This document shows positions 35,274 through 47,941 of a stretch of 64,000 nucleotides of DNA, piece after piece. Source of the stretch: Marsupella aquatica (Eukaryota > Marchantiophyta); the NCBI GenBank assembly GCA_973895155.1, contig OZ316897.1:11160001-11224000 (forward strand), read 5' to 3'. The first letter of the stretch is position 1, and every line of letters starts with the position of its first letter. The translations under genes and the position numbers were made by a program. The notes beneath the pieces are model-generated. The model did not search any database. It saw nothing but the letters and a program-made list of their open reading frames with translations, and was not told the DNA's origin.

Positions 35274-38200
35274 ATGGGGATCATAGAAAAGATCAAGGAG
35301 ATAGAGTTCGAGATGGCTCGGACTCAGAAAAACAAGGCCACAGGTTAGTGTGCTACACGTATTGTCGTCCATTTCTTCCGACTGCCATATCAACACGAGA
35401 ATAGTCTCGGTTGCATCCAGAGGTGTTCCACTCCTTTAAGCTAAAGACAATAAGGGTAACAATCCTCCAATGCGCCATCCTGTGATTATTCAATCTTCTC
35501 ATGAAAGTGTGCCCTGTTGAACAGAGTACCATCTGGGCCAGCTCAAAGCTAAGATTGCAAAGCTTCGGACTCAACTTCTCGAACCTCCAAAGGTACTCAT
35601 CTGTTAAACTGCGATGTCAACTGTTACTTGCTAGACTCTCCAGGCAATTCGAATTCTTATGTAGTGGAAGGGACCAGGTCGATTGCGCTGCGAGTGCTCA
35701 TCTGGCAATAACATGATCATCTTGTACTTGTGCCAGGGTGCCAGTGCTGCAGGTGATGGGTTTGAAGTCACTAAGTTTGGGCATGGGCGTGTTGCTTTGA
35801 TTGGATTCCCCAGGTATTTTTCTCTGGATTTTTGGATACTTTTCTCCTAAGCTGTGCAGTATGTAGAAGGATGTGTGACCTTTCAATCGAATGGATGACT
35901 ATTTTTTTACTAAGTATCAATCAGATTCGTCAGCTTTGATCAAATGTATACTTCCTCTGTGCTTTTGTAAAGGTACTTTTTGAGCTCAGATATGATTGGC
36001 TTTCACAATCTGTGCGCCGTCTGCTTTTCTGTAGTAACAAGTGATTGGGTTCGTGCTTATGTGCCATTTGCAGTGTGGGAAAGTCAACTCTATTGACTAT
36101 GCTCACAGGGACGCACTCAGAAGCAGCGTCATATGAGTTTACTACTCTTACATGCATTCCGGGTATTATCCACTATAATGATGCTAAGATTCAGCTCCTC
36201 GATCTTCCTGGTATCATTGAGGGGGCATCTGAAGGAAAGGGCCGTGGTCGACAGGTACATGCAGCAGCCAGTTTTGGAAATTTTACAATTGGACCATCCA
36301 TGTGTTGGTGCTCTTTATACTATACGATCAATTTCTGCTGTGTTCCGCTCAGACAATCTTTAGATTCTGGTCTGGAATTTGTAGTATGGTGAGTGTGCAG
36401 GTTATTGCTGTGGCCAAGTCGTCCGACCTTGTATTGATGGTTCTTGATGCTTCAAAGGTACGTTGATTGAGGAATCTTTGCATTTGCTTGCCTTGCTATT
36501 TTCCCGGCATCGTGCATATGAGAGTTGTCATCCTTCTAGTGACCTTACGAAAAAGGAAGTAGTTTCTCAAACTTGTGGGAGTTTCAGCTACTGTTGCTGA
36601 CAACCTCTTGAAGGCAACTGTTCGGTTGTTTAATAGTTTTCCTCAATTTCAGAGTGAAGGCCACAGACAAATTCTAACAGCAGAGCTAGAGGCAGTTGGA
36701 TTGCGACTTAACAAGAGACCACCACAGGTATGTTAGCTAGAGACCATTACTGTGTCTTGCAGTTAGGCTAGTGCTCTACATTGGGTTTAGGCAAGATATA
36801 GCTCTTGAAATCTACATTATGGCCTCGTTGCTAGCGTTATTAAACGTCTTCATCACAGATACTGACATTGTAATTCAAAAATTCCGGCTGAAATGGCCTT
36901 CGTGAATGAGTGGTTTACTTGACCAGCACAAGTCTTTGTGTGTAGATATACTTTAAAAGGAAGAAGACGGGTGGAATTTCTTTCAACAGCACTGCGCAGT
37001 TGTCGCACGTGGATGAGAAGCTTTGTTATCAAATTTTACACGAGTATAAGATTCACAATGCTGAGGTGCTCTTCATTTCAATTCTGTTCATAATTTTTCT
37101 CTTATTTGCAATGCTCAGGTCATTATGAGTGCCCCTTTTGTAAAAACGTTTTTCTTTATTTGTCAAACAGCACGTGCGGACACTCCTCGTGGGACACTTC
37201 CAACGTTGATTCCCTGCCTTTATCTCGCTGTCTGATAATATTGTGCAGATATTGTTCAGAGAAGATGCTACAGTGGATGACCTGATTGATGTTATCGAGG
37301 GCAACCGGAAGTATATCAAGTGTGTGTATGTGTACAATAAGATTGATGTGGTTGGTATTGACGACGTTGACAGATTAGCTCGCCAACCAAACTCTATTGT
37401 CATCAGCTGTAATCTTAAGGTAACTGTGAGACATTTATATTTGAGTAGTGAGGTGCCTCTTTTGCCGTTACGGGTAGGGAGGCAATGGATTGTTTAGTAT
37501 CGGAGAGAGAGATGGACATAAACAACAATCTGAGGTGGATGTTGGTTTGCGCGAACATCTGCTTAATGCGAAATGTTGTGCTTTTTAGGAAGAAGGGACA
37601 GCATGCGATTGCTTTTGGGAAGCTCACTTTTAGATATATGGATAAACTAAACCTGATTTTGGAATGTCACAGTTGAATTTGGATAGACTACTTGCAAAAA
37701 TGTGGGATGAGATGGGCCTTGTTCGGGTCTACACAAAGCCTCAAGGGCAGCAGCCAGATTTCTCCGAACCTGTTGTCTTATCCACGGTCAGTATTCCAAA
37801 CCAATCTTTACGCGAGGAAGGACTTTGAAGCTGTTTACGGAGTCCAACGGGGCTTGTCATATTTTTAAAATATTCTTATACCTCAACTTAGCTTTTCATA
37901 CTCATACATGATGGGTCTCGAAATTTTTCAGGATAGAGGTGGCTGTTCTGTAGAAGATTTCTGCAATCATATACATCGCAGTCTCTTGAAGGATATCAAG
38001 TACGTACTTGTTTGGGGAGCCAGCGCAAAGCATTATCCACAACGATGTGGCACCCAACAAGTGCTTGCTGATGAAGATGTTGTTCAGATCGTGAAGAAAA
38101 AGGTGTGTGCGGCTTTTGAATAAATTGTGGAGATGCAACCAGATAGTTGTAATTGTGTCCTTCATTCACATGCAGGGCAAATTCCGATTCATGTGATGTG

Positions 38201-38363
38201 CAAGGTTGACGACATGTGCGCTATGACCAAAATTGAACACTGGCGGCTTGATGTCTTTTTTCAGGAAAAAGAAGAAGATGGTGGGAGGGGCCGATTCAAA
38301 TCACATACTAATGCTCCAGATAGGATTTCAGATAGAGTAAAGAAGGCACCTCTAAAGACATAA
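35274..38363 (+). CDS. DRG2: Developmentally regulated GTP-binding protein 2 (DRG2)
   Basis: Obg/DRG-class GTPase that associates with ribosomes together with a DFRP partner. Eleven exons, 400 aa: 35274-35343, 35525-35592, 35737-35813, 36074-36254, 36401-36457, 36653-36727, 36946-37065, 37249-37419, 37673-37786, 37932-38102 and 38265-38363; every junction keeps the frame. The N-terminal helix-turn-helix part is [11 protein letters not shown] and [16 protein letters not shown]1 is GFPSVGKST (69-77), G3 DLPG (115-118) and G4 NKID (246-249); the TGS domain covers about 290-372. Residues such as [13 protein letters not shown] and [15 protein letters not shown] fit the DRG2 rather than the DRG1 branch. 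The tail ([18 protein letters not shown]) is the plant-type extension beyond the TGS domain. A leader intron is likely. The many small exons are typical of this gene. Confidence 0.95.
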
Positions 38364-40344
38364 AGCTTCTTGGGGCAACTGGTAATTTGTCAGGTATGTA
38401 CCATGGCTTCTCGAAATGTAGTTGTTTATAGCAAGTTTAAGGCCGCAGGAATGAGTGAGTTTTGCTTACTCGACAAGTCCTTGTTACTGTCTTTATGTTT
38501 TCTTACTACAAAATGTTGGTGAATATGTAATTGATATGCGCAGGGAAGGAGAGATATAAGGAGAATTGAGGATACTAGGAAGGAAGACTTTAGGACGAGC
38601 ATGAGCAGGTAGAAGATCAGTAAGGAGATGCTGGCTTGCTACATCTGTGATCAACAAGGTTCTCTGTCAGTACTCTTGATCTTCTTTCAATGCCATTGAC
38701 GAGTAAGAGCCAAGATGAGAATGTTGTGAGGTCTCAAAACCCAGCAAGAATTAAGGTGTGACAGTTGCCCTTTGGAAGATCTATGTGTCATTTCCCACTT
38801 GAAGAGGGAATTTTGCGATTGCTTTTTTCGCCTTGTTTGGTGACAAGATTTTCCACGACGAAAATGGTGAATTTCAAGCTTACCTTTAGATGTGGTAAGC
38901 TGACCGTAACCACTCCCCATCTCGTTGTCAGACCAATAATCTGGTACTACCCCGTTCAGGTTCGTTATTTTCTTTGTCCTTATTGCAAAGCATTTGGTCA
39001 GCCGCAGTTTACCAAATTGTTCAATTGGTGGGAATGCACTTAGTCTTGTTTTCAGGCAGCATGTTATTCCGAGGGAGGGACTAAATCTCAAATCTCACAA
39101 TCTAGTCTCCAGTATTGTTCCTGAGGTGTGTCTGCTCTTAGTCTACAGAAGTTCCATTCTTACTGTAGGCGGGGGGAGTACGGACTAGATTCAAATGCGC
39201 TTACTTGGTCCTATAGCTCGATCACTGGAAAGTTTATACCAGTTGGACTGGTAGTTTCAATAGGTAGAACCTGGACCTGAGAGTTTCAGCAGGTAGAAGT
39301 TGGCCAGAGCAACACAACTTAGCAGCAGAAGTTTTTCCCCTATATTTGATATGTACTCTAGTTAAATTATGTCAAGCTCAAACAGTGTTATTTGAACACC
39401 GTAGCCTTCAACATTAAACTATTGAATATGGGAAAGTGATTAGGGGACTAGATCTTCAGATCTGAGAGAAAGGACCTTATTATAGGTGGGGATGCTCTCG
39501 GACCCGGAGACTTGCATACAACTAACTAGGAGCTAAATCTAGCTGGTGTTATAAAAGTAGCCCTCTAGCGACACAGGAATAGCTGCACTCTTTCCATAAT
39601 AGTAAATGCCAAAGTAAATGCTTACCGCTTCTGTATGCTGTTCAACTTAATGGAATTTTGTTGGATGTTCAGGCTAAAGGCCAACATGTAGGAATCGAAA
39701 GGGTAAACCACATATCAAAATATCAGATCGTTGCATTTTTACTCACACCGTGAAGTCTCACTCTTTCTGCAGTGAGCACACTAGCTTCATAACTTGAGAG
39801 ACTAGTCGTCTGCAAGTGCAGATACATGGGGGATCTGGTGGGTCTGAGTTGCCCACCAAACACAGAACAAGACAAGGCGCAGTTTATGCATCTCGAGCAC
39901 AGTTCTAAGCACGTCCCCACCTGTTTTCATTTCCAATGAGTTACTATCAACTTGTCTACCACATTTTTCTTGTGTGTTGTCTGTTTCACTTTTTTCAGAG
40001 CACCTATGGCCAAGTATCAAACATGTCGTTTAGTGCCCACAATACAGTGACACCCTATTGAAGTCCGTTCCAGCACAACAGTGGCTCTCTTAGCGGTCTG
40101 AAACGTCCCCAAGTGCTATGGGGAATGGCATGCAAATAGAACTGGAAAGCACTAGCCCTGAAGGCCACAATGATGCCATTGCACATTTCATTTTTCAGTT
40201 AGATGAGTGGGGCACTCAACAAGCTTTTATTCCTTTTTAGAAATCAAAGAAAGTTTCACCCTTTATTCCTATCCACAAGCTTTATAGGTCGACAAGATAT
40301 TCCAAACAGGCCTAGGAAAGGCAAGCCCTAGTCATCGTCAAGCA

Positions 40345-40520
40345 CTTGAGGTTCAAAGCCTTCTTTTGTCAGTGGGTGTGGGGGAAGGTTGGTGGGTGTG
40401 TGGCTTGGGGAAAGTTCCATACAAACTTCAGGCTGGAAGACTCCTTTTCTCAGTGGGTGTGAGCAGGGTTGGTGTGTGTGTGTGTGTGTGTATGTGGGTT
40501 GGGGCAAGTGCCATACAAAT
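40345..40520. repeat. GT-rich tandem repeat, two units of about 100 bp
   Basis: CAGTGGGTGTG introduces each unit (about 40371 and 40451), and each contains GTGCCATACAAA or GTTCCATACAAA. The second unit has expanded into a (TG)n microsatellite (about 40470-40490). Confidence 0.7.
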
Positions 40521-40607
40521 CTCTTGAGTATAAAGCATTCCGTAAGCAACACTCCCTATCATTACAAACCAATCCGCGCAACTCTATATGTCAAACAGCT
40601 AAAGAAC

Positions 40608-40850
40608 AAAAGGCAGCAAACCGGGAGAAAAGATCCCAAGACAGAAGACCCAGTAAAGGGAGCAAAGAGAACGAAAAGCACTGAAAGGCACCAAACTGGG
40701 AGAAATGACCCCCAAAGAGAGAAGACCCAGTAAAGGAAGCAAAGAGAACGAGGGAGGCGTGATCCCAAAGACAGGAGACCCACTAAAGGGGAGCAAACAA
40801 GGGAAAACCCCTGGAAGACCAAAGAGCCCAAACCCCTGTCAGCTCCCACT
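40608..40850 (+). repeat. Dispersed repeat family B, three tandem units
   Basis: AAGACCCAGTAAAGG occurs at about 40645 and 40723, and GGAGACCCACTAAAGGGG at about 40775. The end (GGAAGACCAAAGAGCCCAA) matches the minus copy near 20010. Confidence 0.7.
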
Positions 40851-40859
40851 ACGGCAAAG

Positions 40860-41330
40860 GAATTTAAGACCTTGCAAATCTGTCCTATTGAGCAGTAAAG
40901 TGGAAGACCTTGCAAAGCTCCGGAGTAAACCGGATTGGAGGGGCGTGGAGAGAAATATGTCTACAGGTCATGAAACCAACAGCCTAGGCCCTCTGAAGAA
41001 CAGTGAATGTCTGAGCCCTTTGCAATGCAATACGCCTGCTGTCTAGAAAAGGTACTGAGAACAAAAAGGAATTTAAGTCCTATTGAGCAATAAAGTGGAA
41101 GATGCAAAGCTGTCCTATTGAGCAATAAAGTGGAAGACGTTGCAAAGCTCCGGAGTAAACCGGATTGGAGGGGCGTGGAGAGAAATATGTCTACAGGTCA
41201 TAAAACCAACAGTCTAGGCCCTCTGAAGAACAGTGAATGTCTGAGCCCTTTGCAATGCAATACACCTGCTATCTAGAAAAGGTACTGAGAACAAAAACTG
41301 GGGGATAAGCTCTTGCTCTACACAAAAGAT
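40860..41330 (+). repeat. Tandem duplication, about 230 bp, related to 54.6 kb
   Basis: CCTATTGAGCAGTAAAGTGG (40884) and CCTATTGAGCAATAAAGTGG (41114) start copies that then share GCAAAGCTCCGGAGTAAACC through CTAGAAAAGGTACTGAGAAC. A third short start lies at about 41080. The text GTGAATGTCTGAGCCC..GCAATGCAATAC resembles GCGAATGCTTAAGCCC..GAGTGCGACT at 54680. Confidence 0.85.
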
Positions 41331-42779
41331 CGCACATGCTTGTAATAAACAGTCAAAGATAGGGCGCAACTAAAATTTTCATTGATTGGTTTTCAGCGAG
41401 AAGGGAGGGGAGATCCCATGCAACACATTATGCACTATTGAAAGTCAAAATCCAGGCCTTTTGAGAGTGTGATATACAACTAGAGAAGGCTCCACCTGCA
41501 GTTGAGATTCCCAACAATCCAGATCTGCTTTCACACTTTAGCTCACAATGAACCAACCAGTATCATTACTTTAGTAACACAGTAACCTGATTGAGGGTAC
41601 CTGGGTCCGCTATTGGGCATGGGAGTGTCAGGCCCTCACTATCCTCTTGAGTAATAAGGAGTGTAGTATAAAGTTCGCTTCTTGTGTTGTACCAAACATG
41701 TTGAAGCATATCTAATATACTTCTTTAGGTGATAATTTTTCATCATGGAGAAGTTATTTGAACTTGTAACTCAACTTGAAAGTTCCATTTGTAATTAGGA
41801 TGACCTTACCCTGTGAAATGATCCAATGTGGGGCACACAGGAGTTCTGCTAGGAGAGAACCATCTAGGCAGCCCGGCAATACAGGGTTTAAAAATAAACA
41901 AATAATTAATTTTTGGGGAAAGGTTGGGTTTCTTCTTGTGCAACTTTTCCAAAGTCCCTGAAAGAAATCTATCCATAACATCTTTGACCAGGCATGAGTG
42001 ATGCCTGATTGTTCTTTAACGTTGCATCAAAAGGAAGATTGGAGCATAAATATTTTTTGGAAATGAAACTCTTAGAGTTGTTTTTCTGATGAAATAGGCT
42101 CTATAAACTTTTCCAAAAGCAGGTACCAGACATGCACCACTCTGGAGTTTTACAAACAGGTCTATTGCACCTCCCTCGCTGTCATAAGTTCTTATAAATA
42201 AAACAAGCTGCTTCACAACTCAAGCTGTTTGTTGCTAGTGCTATGCTTGCATGGGGACTGAAGTTGATATTTGTTATCTTTTGTTTAAATATTTATTGTG
42301 GAAAAAGAAGCCTAGGCGGACCGCAATCTTCACATAATTCTTGGATGGACTTTTTCAATCAGATAGGCTGCATTCAAAGATTCACACATGATAGAATAGC
42401 ACATTTTACACCAAAATGCAAAACTGACCTGTAAACCAAAATATGACCAGTGCCTAAAATACCTGTAAACCAAAATATTAATAATTTTGGGTGAGATCTG
42501 TCAGTTTCCTGGGGCATCCCCAGTTGTGCAGTGTTCTTTGTAGATGGCAAATCCACCTGACCTGCTCAGAGCTCTCATATTCTTTGGTGATGACTCAATT
42601 TTTGGTTACTTTTGCTCCTTTGTTTTTCACTCTTGAAATTAGGAACAACAGCCTTTAACTTATTTATTTAGAGATTCTATTTTCACAATTTCCAATCACC
42701 CCCTTATTTTTAGATCTAATTTCATTTACCTATTTTGGTAGTGGGATCATTTTTCAGAATGCTATATTTGTTAAGTCTT

Positions 42780-42860
42780 CAAACCTTGTATCTGGCAAGG
42801 GTCGAACCCAGGACCTCCTGTTCCCACACCAGAGTGCCAACTGGTGGACTGGACTTAAAG
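42780..42860 (-). repeat. SINE-like fragment with a box B motif
   Basis: The minus strand reads GGGTTCGACCCTTGCCAG, a good polymerase III box B, with TTGGCACTCTGGTG about 35 bp upstream as a weak box A. I find no flanking duplication and no cloverleaf, so this is at best a SINE fragment. Confidence 0.3.
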
Positions 42861-44612
42861 TCTACCTATCAATGCATACTTTCTCATTATGAGCAGAAGT
42901 TTTAACTTTGTACCCCTTGGTTCCAACTACGAGAACAATAAAAAATGTAATCTTCCTCGATCATAGCAAAGGCAGGCTTTGGAGGAAAGACAATCCCTGT
43001 TCTTGGTCGAATTTTTGTTGCGAACTGGCCTTCTTTATGGAGAAACAAACCTTGATAGCTAAAATCTGTGTCTCAATCCCAATTTGAGCTTCAAACATTG
43101 ATTTTTAGTTATTGGATAAAGCCTACATTATTCTTTACTAGACGATAGAAAATATCTCAAAAGTCATGTTGGAAACGGAAAAGCAACCGTATAGGAGAAA
43201 TAACGGACAAATGTTATTTTCCCAAATTTTGCGAATCACAAGTCTCCATGACTTGGTCCACCAACCAATCGCCTTGCCTCTCAACTTAATCTAGTGGAGT
43301 CAAACCAACCCATACACGAAATGGACGTCAAATCTAAAATTAAATTAGTTTTGGGGGGGCATACCAGTCCCTTTAGGATAGTAAAAAAATGGTAAATGGC
43401 AGGCGTAAGGAGTGGGACCCAAAGTGGTGCCCAAATGAGTGGTTATAAATGTTTTTTCCTTCCCCTCAGGGAAGTGCTAAATTTCACGAAACTCGTCTGA
43501 GAACTTCCTCAGATAAGGTCGTAGTACCCTACCAAGAAGAGTAGAGTATACCGTAATTTATGATATTTCGCCACTTTGCGTACAGTACGGTGGATTGACC
43601 GAGTTATGGATTTGACCATAGTGGAGGAGCACTAAATTAAACGTATCCTCTGTTCTCCATCATTCTACGGAAGCAGAGCCTCTGCTTCTCGACATTTCCT
43701 CGTGCTCGTGTTTTTTTTCTCTGCGTTGCTTTGCGATGCGTTCTGTTTCGATGCCTGTCGTTGAGGTTTGTTCCCTCGCGTCGAGCTCAGTCGAGGAGAG
43801 CCGCGTCGAGTGAGTCGATGTGATTGATGTTGGGATGCGAGCGCAGGAAAGAAAGAGGACCCTGAGCAGACGCGAGAACTGTATCTCGCTTTTGACGCAA
43901 AGTGGAGGCTTCGTCATCGTCGAATTAGTGTCGAATCGAAGCTACACGAGAAGAAGAATGAAATCACTGAATCGCAATTAGTCGAATTATCAGAGGGACC
44001 CAAGTTGTAGCGTTGCGTGTGCTGCTGCTGCTGCTGGCCCTGCTGCTGAAGACTCGGTTGGCGACGCTCTCGTTGGCGTTGAAGCATTGCACGGTTGAAG
44101 GAAGGGAGGGAGGGAGGAGGAAGGAAGGAAGGAAGCGGGAGAGATGAAGAGACCGGAATTATGAGGAGCATGATTTTGCTGCGCTGCGAGGTTTTGAGAT
44201 AAGGATTGGGATGGTGAGCGGGAATAATTGACGGTCTTTCTTTGGTCGTGTGCCCTGACTTGTTTTCTCGTTCTTGGATTTGTACTTGGTTGGCCCTTGC
44301 TTAGTGAAGTGGTTTGGTTTTGGGGTTTCGATTGACGGAAGTGTGAAATCGGAGGCGGGGAGAGAGGAAGAGGAGCAGGGTTTGGAAGAGGCAGTATACG
44401 AGAGGGACGGTGGATATTTTATGGCTATGGAGAAGCTGGAGGAGGACCAAGCTCGAGCTTGGAATTAGGGTTTAGGGGTGGGCAGGCAGGCGTTGGACAA
44501 GTCAACAGGGGCTCGAGGACGGTCATCTCCGAGTGTGCGTGTGCGTTTGTGTGTGGCAACGCGCCTTCGTCTTTGTTCTTCGACGGCAGGGGCGGCTCGC
44601 GCATAGGAACAC

Positions 44613-46987
44613 ATGGGTACGGAGTCAGGGTGCGGCGTCCCGTCTCGCGGCGTGTTTTGTTTGGGGTGTTTGGCCGTCGTGTGCAGCGCCAATGCTGTGG
44701 CAGCAGGATCGTTGTCAACCGGCGGGGATTCAACCGCTAATGTTTTTTTCCCCTACCTCCTTCACGAGTACCTGCCGACGTATCATATGTTTGCCTTTCT
44801 CGCAACTGTTCTATGCTGCGCGGGAGCGGTTTGGGGCGTGAGCGCGATGCGCGTCGGCAGGTTGAATGGGAGTCGATCAAGTAGTGTCTACCGGACGTGG
44901 TCGAGGAAGAAGCTGGATGTCGCATCGAAGCTTTCATCAGCAGCCTCAGGTGGCATCATGAATTCCTCCCATCCCCTGTTTTCGTCTGCAATTACGAATG
45001 GATTAGGGGGCCAACAGCACTCCGAGAAATATTCTTCGATGGTGGAAGACCTCGTGCCCGAGATAACGCAGCACGCGTTGAGCTACTTGGACTACAAAAG
45101 CCTATGCCAGGTATCGAAGACGAACTCTGCTATGAGAAGAGTTGCCGACGATGACAGTGCTTGGCGGGCTTTGTATCGGAAGGTTTGTGCCCCGCTCCAC
45201 TTACGTCAATTTCCGTCGACGGTCCTTAAGTAACGTCCAACAAATTTCCTCTCCCGACTGACCTTGCACTTCAAATTTGAGGTGAATTTCGACGTCACCG
45301 TTTCTCCTGCACTTGGATTAGCTGTCGATTGCCCCATTCAACCGAATCCACTTCCAAGGCAATTTTCTCCAATGTCAATTCCTTTCTAGTAAGCCTTGAC
45401 ATGTGAGCAAGACGACCGAAATGATTTACTTGCCTTTCATTACGACTCTAATTTTAGGTCCTCTTCACGGTGTTCAGCTTGTCGAGTAATGAGGCTTACT
45501 TCAATTTGAAACCTTCTCCCAATCTTGACATTGCGTTAGCGGTATTTACCCGCAACGCAGAGGTTTAATTGGCTTGCTTCAGTACTTGCAAATATGCGTT
45601 CGTAAGTTTCGTTAGGTCACGTAGTGTTGTGAGTTCCTACACCGTAAGCTGTATCCAGTCCAGAATTTTCTGTATCAGGCAAACATAAGGTCTACCTAAG
45701 ATGTAGCATGGAGCAAACTGATTTTACCAATCCAGACGAATTTCCGTCAGTCCAGTCCAATTTCTGCCAATCCACAATAATTTCATAGACCAAATGTCCG
45801 TAGACTTTTACTTGGTGCGTGATGTGATATCATCTTATGATCAAAACTGTTCATTTCTGAATAGTCCCTCGGTGTCCCACCGATGGTACTCAAATTGCAT
45901 CGTCTGCTGTAAATATTCCGAGGATGTGCTGTATAAAGCGCTGTTGTTGAGAAGGAAATCCCTTAGGTTGGACGTACTAGCCTGGTGCGTCAATGAGATA
46001 CCTGTTGTTGAAGGTGTTCTGTATGAGATTGACGGCATCAAATATTCACCTTGGAAATACACCAATGTTGGGTTTTCCACCCCATAGGTGTGCCAGACAA
46101 TGAATCCATATGCACTTCTGTGTGTTTTCAACACAGAAATCTGACAAGAAAATGCAACAACAACATTTGATGCGCGGACGGTCGGATAGGAACCTACTGG
46201 ACGAGTAATAGATGAGATGTTTATGCGAGCTGATTAATCCAGGACCTCGTGTGTTAAAGTTTTCATCGGATGAAATGACTGACACATGTGCACCTTGGAA
46301 ATGGCAGGATTTTTCCTCCGAGCAGGACTCGTTCGTACCGAGGAATGGATGGAAGGCCCACTATGCAGTGACTAAAGCTGTTTCCAGGGCCAACAAGAAT
46401 TTCTACCAGAAATTTAAAACCAAGTCGTTGAGAGGGATGATGACTTTGTGGTTGAAAGCTGACTATGTAAAATGCGTTCACCCAGGCGGCGAGCTGTTAA
46501 CAGGGTAAGTGGTCTGTTCAAATTCCGATTTTAGAGATCGTAAGGTTTCATTGTGCCCTGAGTGCCATGGATTTCTTGGAGCCATAAAAGGTGGTATTTA
46601 CTCTAATGAAATCTGTGCGTGCAAAGCAGCGAACCTGAATGGGTCTTCATTTACAACTGAATGCAGGATGAAATCCGTTGTTAGTCGAGAGAGAACCTGA
46701 TATCTGATTGGAATGTGTCCCGACTCTCCAGATATGACCTGATCATGGAGAATTGGCGGATAGTTTTCAACTGGAGTCAATGCTATGACTTCGAGCTGGA
46801 AGAGGTTCGAATTAGAGTATTAGGTGACGTAGCGTGGGTCACTGCAAAGGAGTTCGTCAATTCATCAAGACATCCCCTCCTGGTAACAAATTGTTACGAG
46901 TTCCATGATGACAATTGGTATATTGTTCACCATCATAGCTCACTGCAAATGGAAGGTGGAGTTCCTGATTATGGCCTGTTTGTATGA
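44613..46987 (+). CDS. SKIP8: F-box protein SKIP8 with NTF2/SnoaL-like domain
   Basis: Probable substrate adaptor of SCF ubiquitin ligases. Three exons: 44613-45182, 46308-46504 and 46732-46987, giving 340 aa. The N-terminus has hydrophobic segments (about 13-31 and 58-78, MFAFLATVLCCAGAVWG), suggesting membrane anchoring. The F-box is at about 144-188 (LVPEITQHALSYLDYKSLC, WRALYRK). Residues about 205-335 form an NTF2/SnoaL-like fold (NGWKAHYAVTKAV, LWLKADYVKCVHPGGELL, NWRIVFNWSQ, VAWVTAKEF, NWYIVHHHSS). The order and text match Arabidopsis SKIP8 (At4g10925) as recalled. A TAG stands in frame at 44604, which fixes the ATG at 44613. Intron 1 is 1125 bp. Confidence 0.93.
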
Positions 46988-47770
46988 TAATATTACCTTG
47001 GTAACTGTCTCCCTAGTCATGTAAAGGGTGATTATGGTACTACCAAGTTGGCCTCTGAAAGATCTCCGATCTCCGATAGCGAAAGAAGTGGGAGTGGCCA
47101 TACCTTGATTGTCAATGCAAATGGTTTTACTCTGTCGATTCTGTATATTCCTGTCTGTCTTGAGACTGTCTTTTTAATTTTTGCAAAGGCGTAGCCAACT
47201 AGTGGGACTAAGACGGTCATCTTTTCACGGAGCTCCTTCATGGCTTAGGCGACTGTCACCAGCAGAGGCTTTTATACAAGCTTCATCAAAGATCGATTTT
47301 ACCATGTCACTTTTGAATAATTGGGTCTTCAGACAAGCAGATTATGACTGATCTTTGTACGATAGTTCCGTCTGTGGATTTGAACTGGGCCGACTGTATG
47401 GCATTGCTAAGTCTCAACCTTGCAGCACTTTCATCATCTGGGAAAAAGGCTTTGCGTCTGAGAACAGTTCGATCAAATGTTTAGTTCTGTGTAAAACTAC
47501 TTAGATCGAAAAATGCAGTCGAAGATTTGCAGTTGCTATTGTCGGCTGTTCTAGTGATGTCTCATGACAAATTATTTTGGAACACATTCTTGCTCTAGAG
47601 AGAGAAGGGCTCCCTGTAAATTTCTGACTTAGAGGCACCCAACCAGAACTACTGTAGAAAGTCCCCCCCCCCCCTTTTCTTTCCCTGGGACCAGTTGCTT
47701 GAGTGAAGTCGTGGGCAGAGTGGAGTTCAGTGACAAATCACACAAATACTCTTGTGACCAGCGTTCTTTT

Positions 47771-47930
47771 TTAGTGGCGAAAATTCACAATATTCTACCT
47801 CTCTCAAAGTCTTCGCCACTTTTCTTTTGGCTAAAAAATCAGCTACCCTATTTAGTGGCGAAAATTCACAATATTCTGCCTCTCGCAAAGTCTTCGCCAC
47901 TCTTTTCTTTTCGCTAAAAAATCAGCTACA
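47771..47930. repeat. 81-bp tandem duplication with internal inverted repeats
   Basis: TTAGTGGCGAAAATTCACAA at 47771 and 47852. Each copy carries AGTGGCGAA and, 30 bp later, TTCGCCACT, so each can fold into a hairpin with 9-bp arms. Both copies end in GCTAAAAAATCAGCTAC. Confidence 0.85.
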
Positions 47931-47941
47931 GTAGGTTTTCT

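Larger units (their letters stand above)
38364..44612. other. Large repeat-rich gap and SKIP8 promoter
   Basis: About 38364-40300 holds DRG2 3' flank and unremarkable sequence. 40345-41330 is a cluster of tandem and dispersed repeats. 41330-43600 is AT-rich with one SINE-like box B motif (42780). 43600-44612 is GC-richer and probably holds the SKIP8 promoter and leader, with a GGAA/GGGA run near 44098-44140. Minus-strand frames at 43660-44171 and 44425-44733 are low-complexity and match nothing. I see no gene. Confidence 0.5.

Noticed and set aside
38103-38264. Alternative DRG2 end reading GKFRFM from an acceptor near 38176
   Set aside because: The downstream exon at 38265 gives the plant-typical [11 protein letters not shown]...KAPLKT tail and keeps phase, so the earlier stop is not preferred.
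43660-44171. Minus-strand frames upstream of SKIP8
   Set aside because: Ser/Gln/Leu low-complexity translations of GA- and CTG-rich leader DNA, with no family match.
45794-46087. 97-aa frame on + inside the SKIP8 gene
   Set aside because: It lies in intron 1 and has no recognisable domain. The SKIP8 protein is complete without it.
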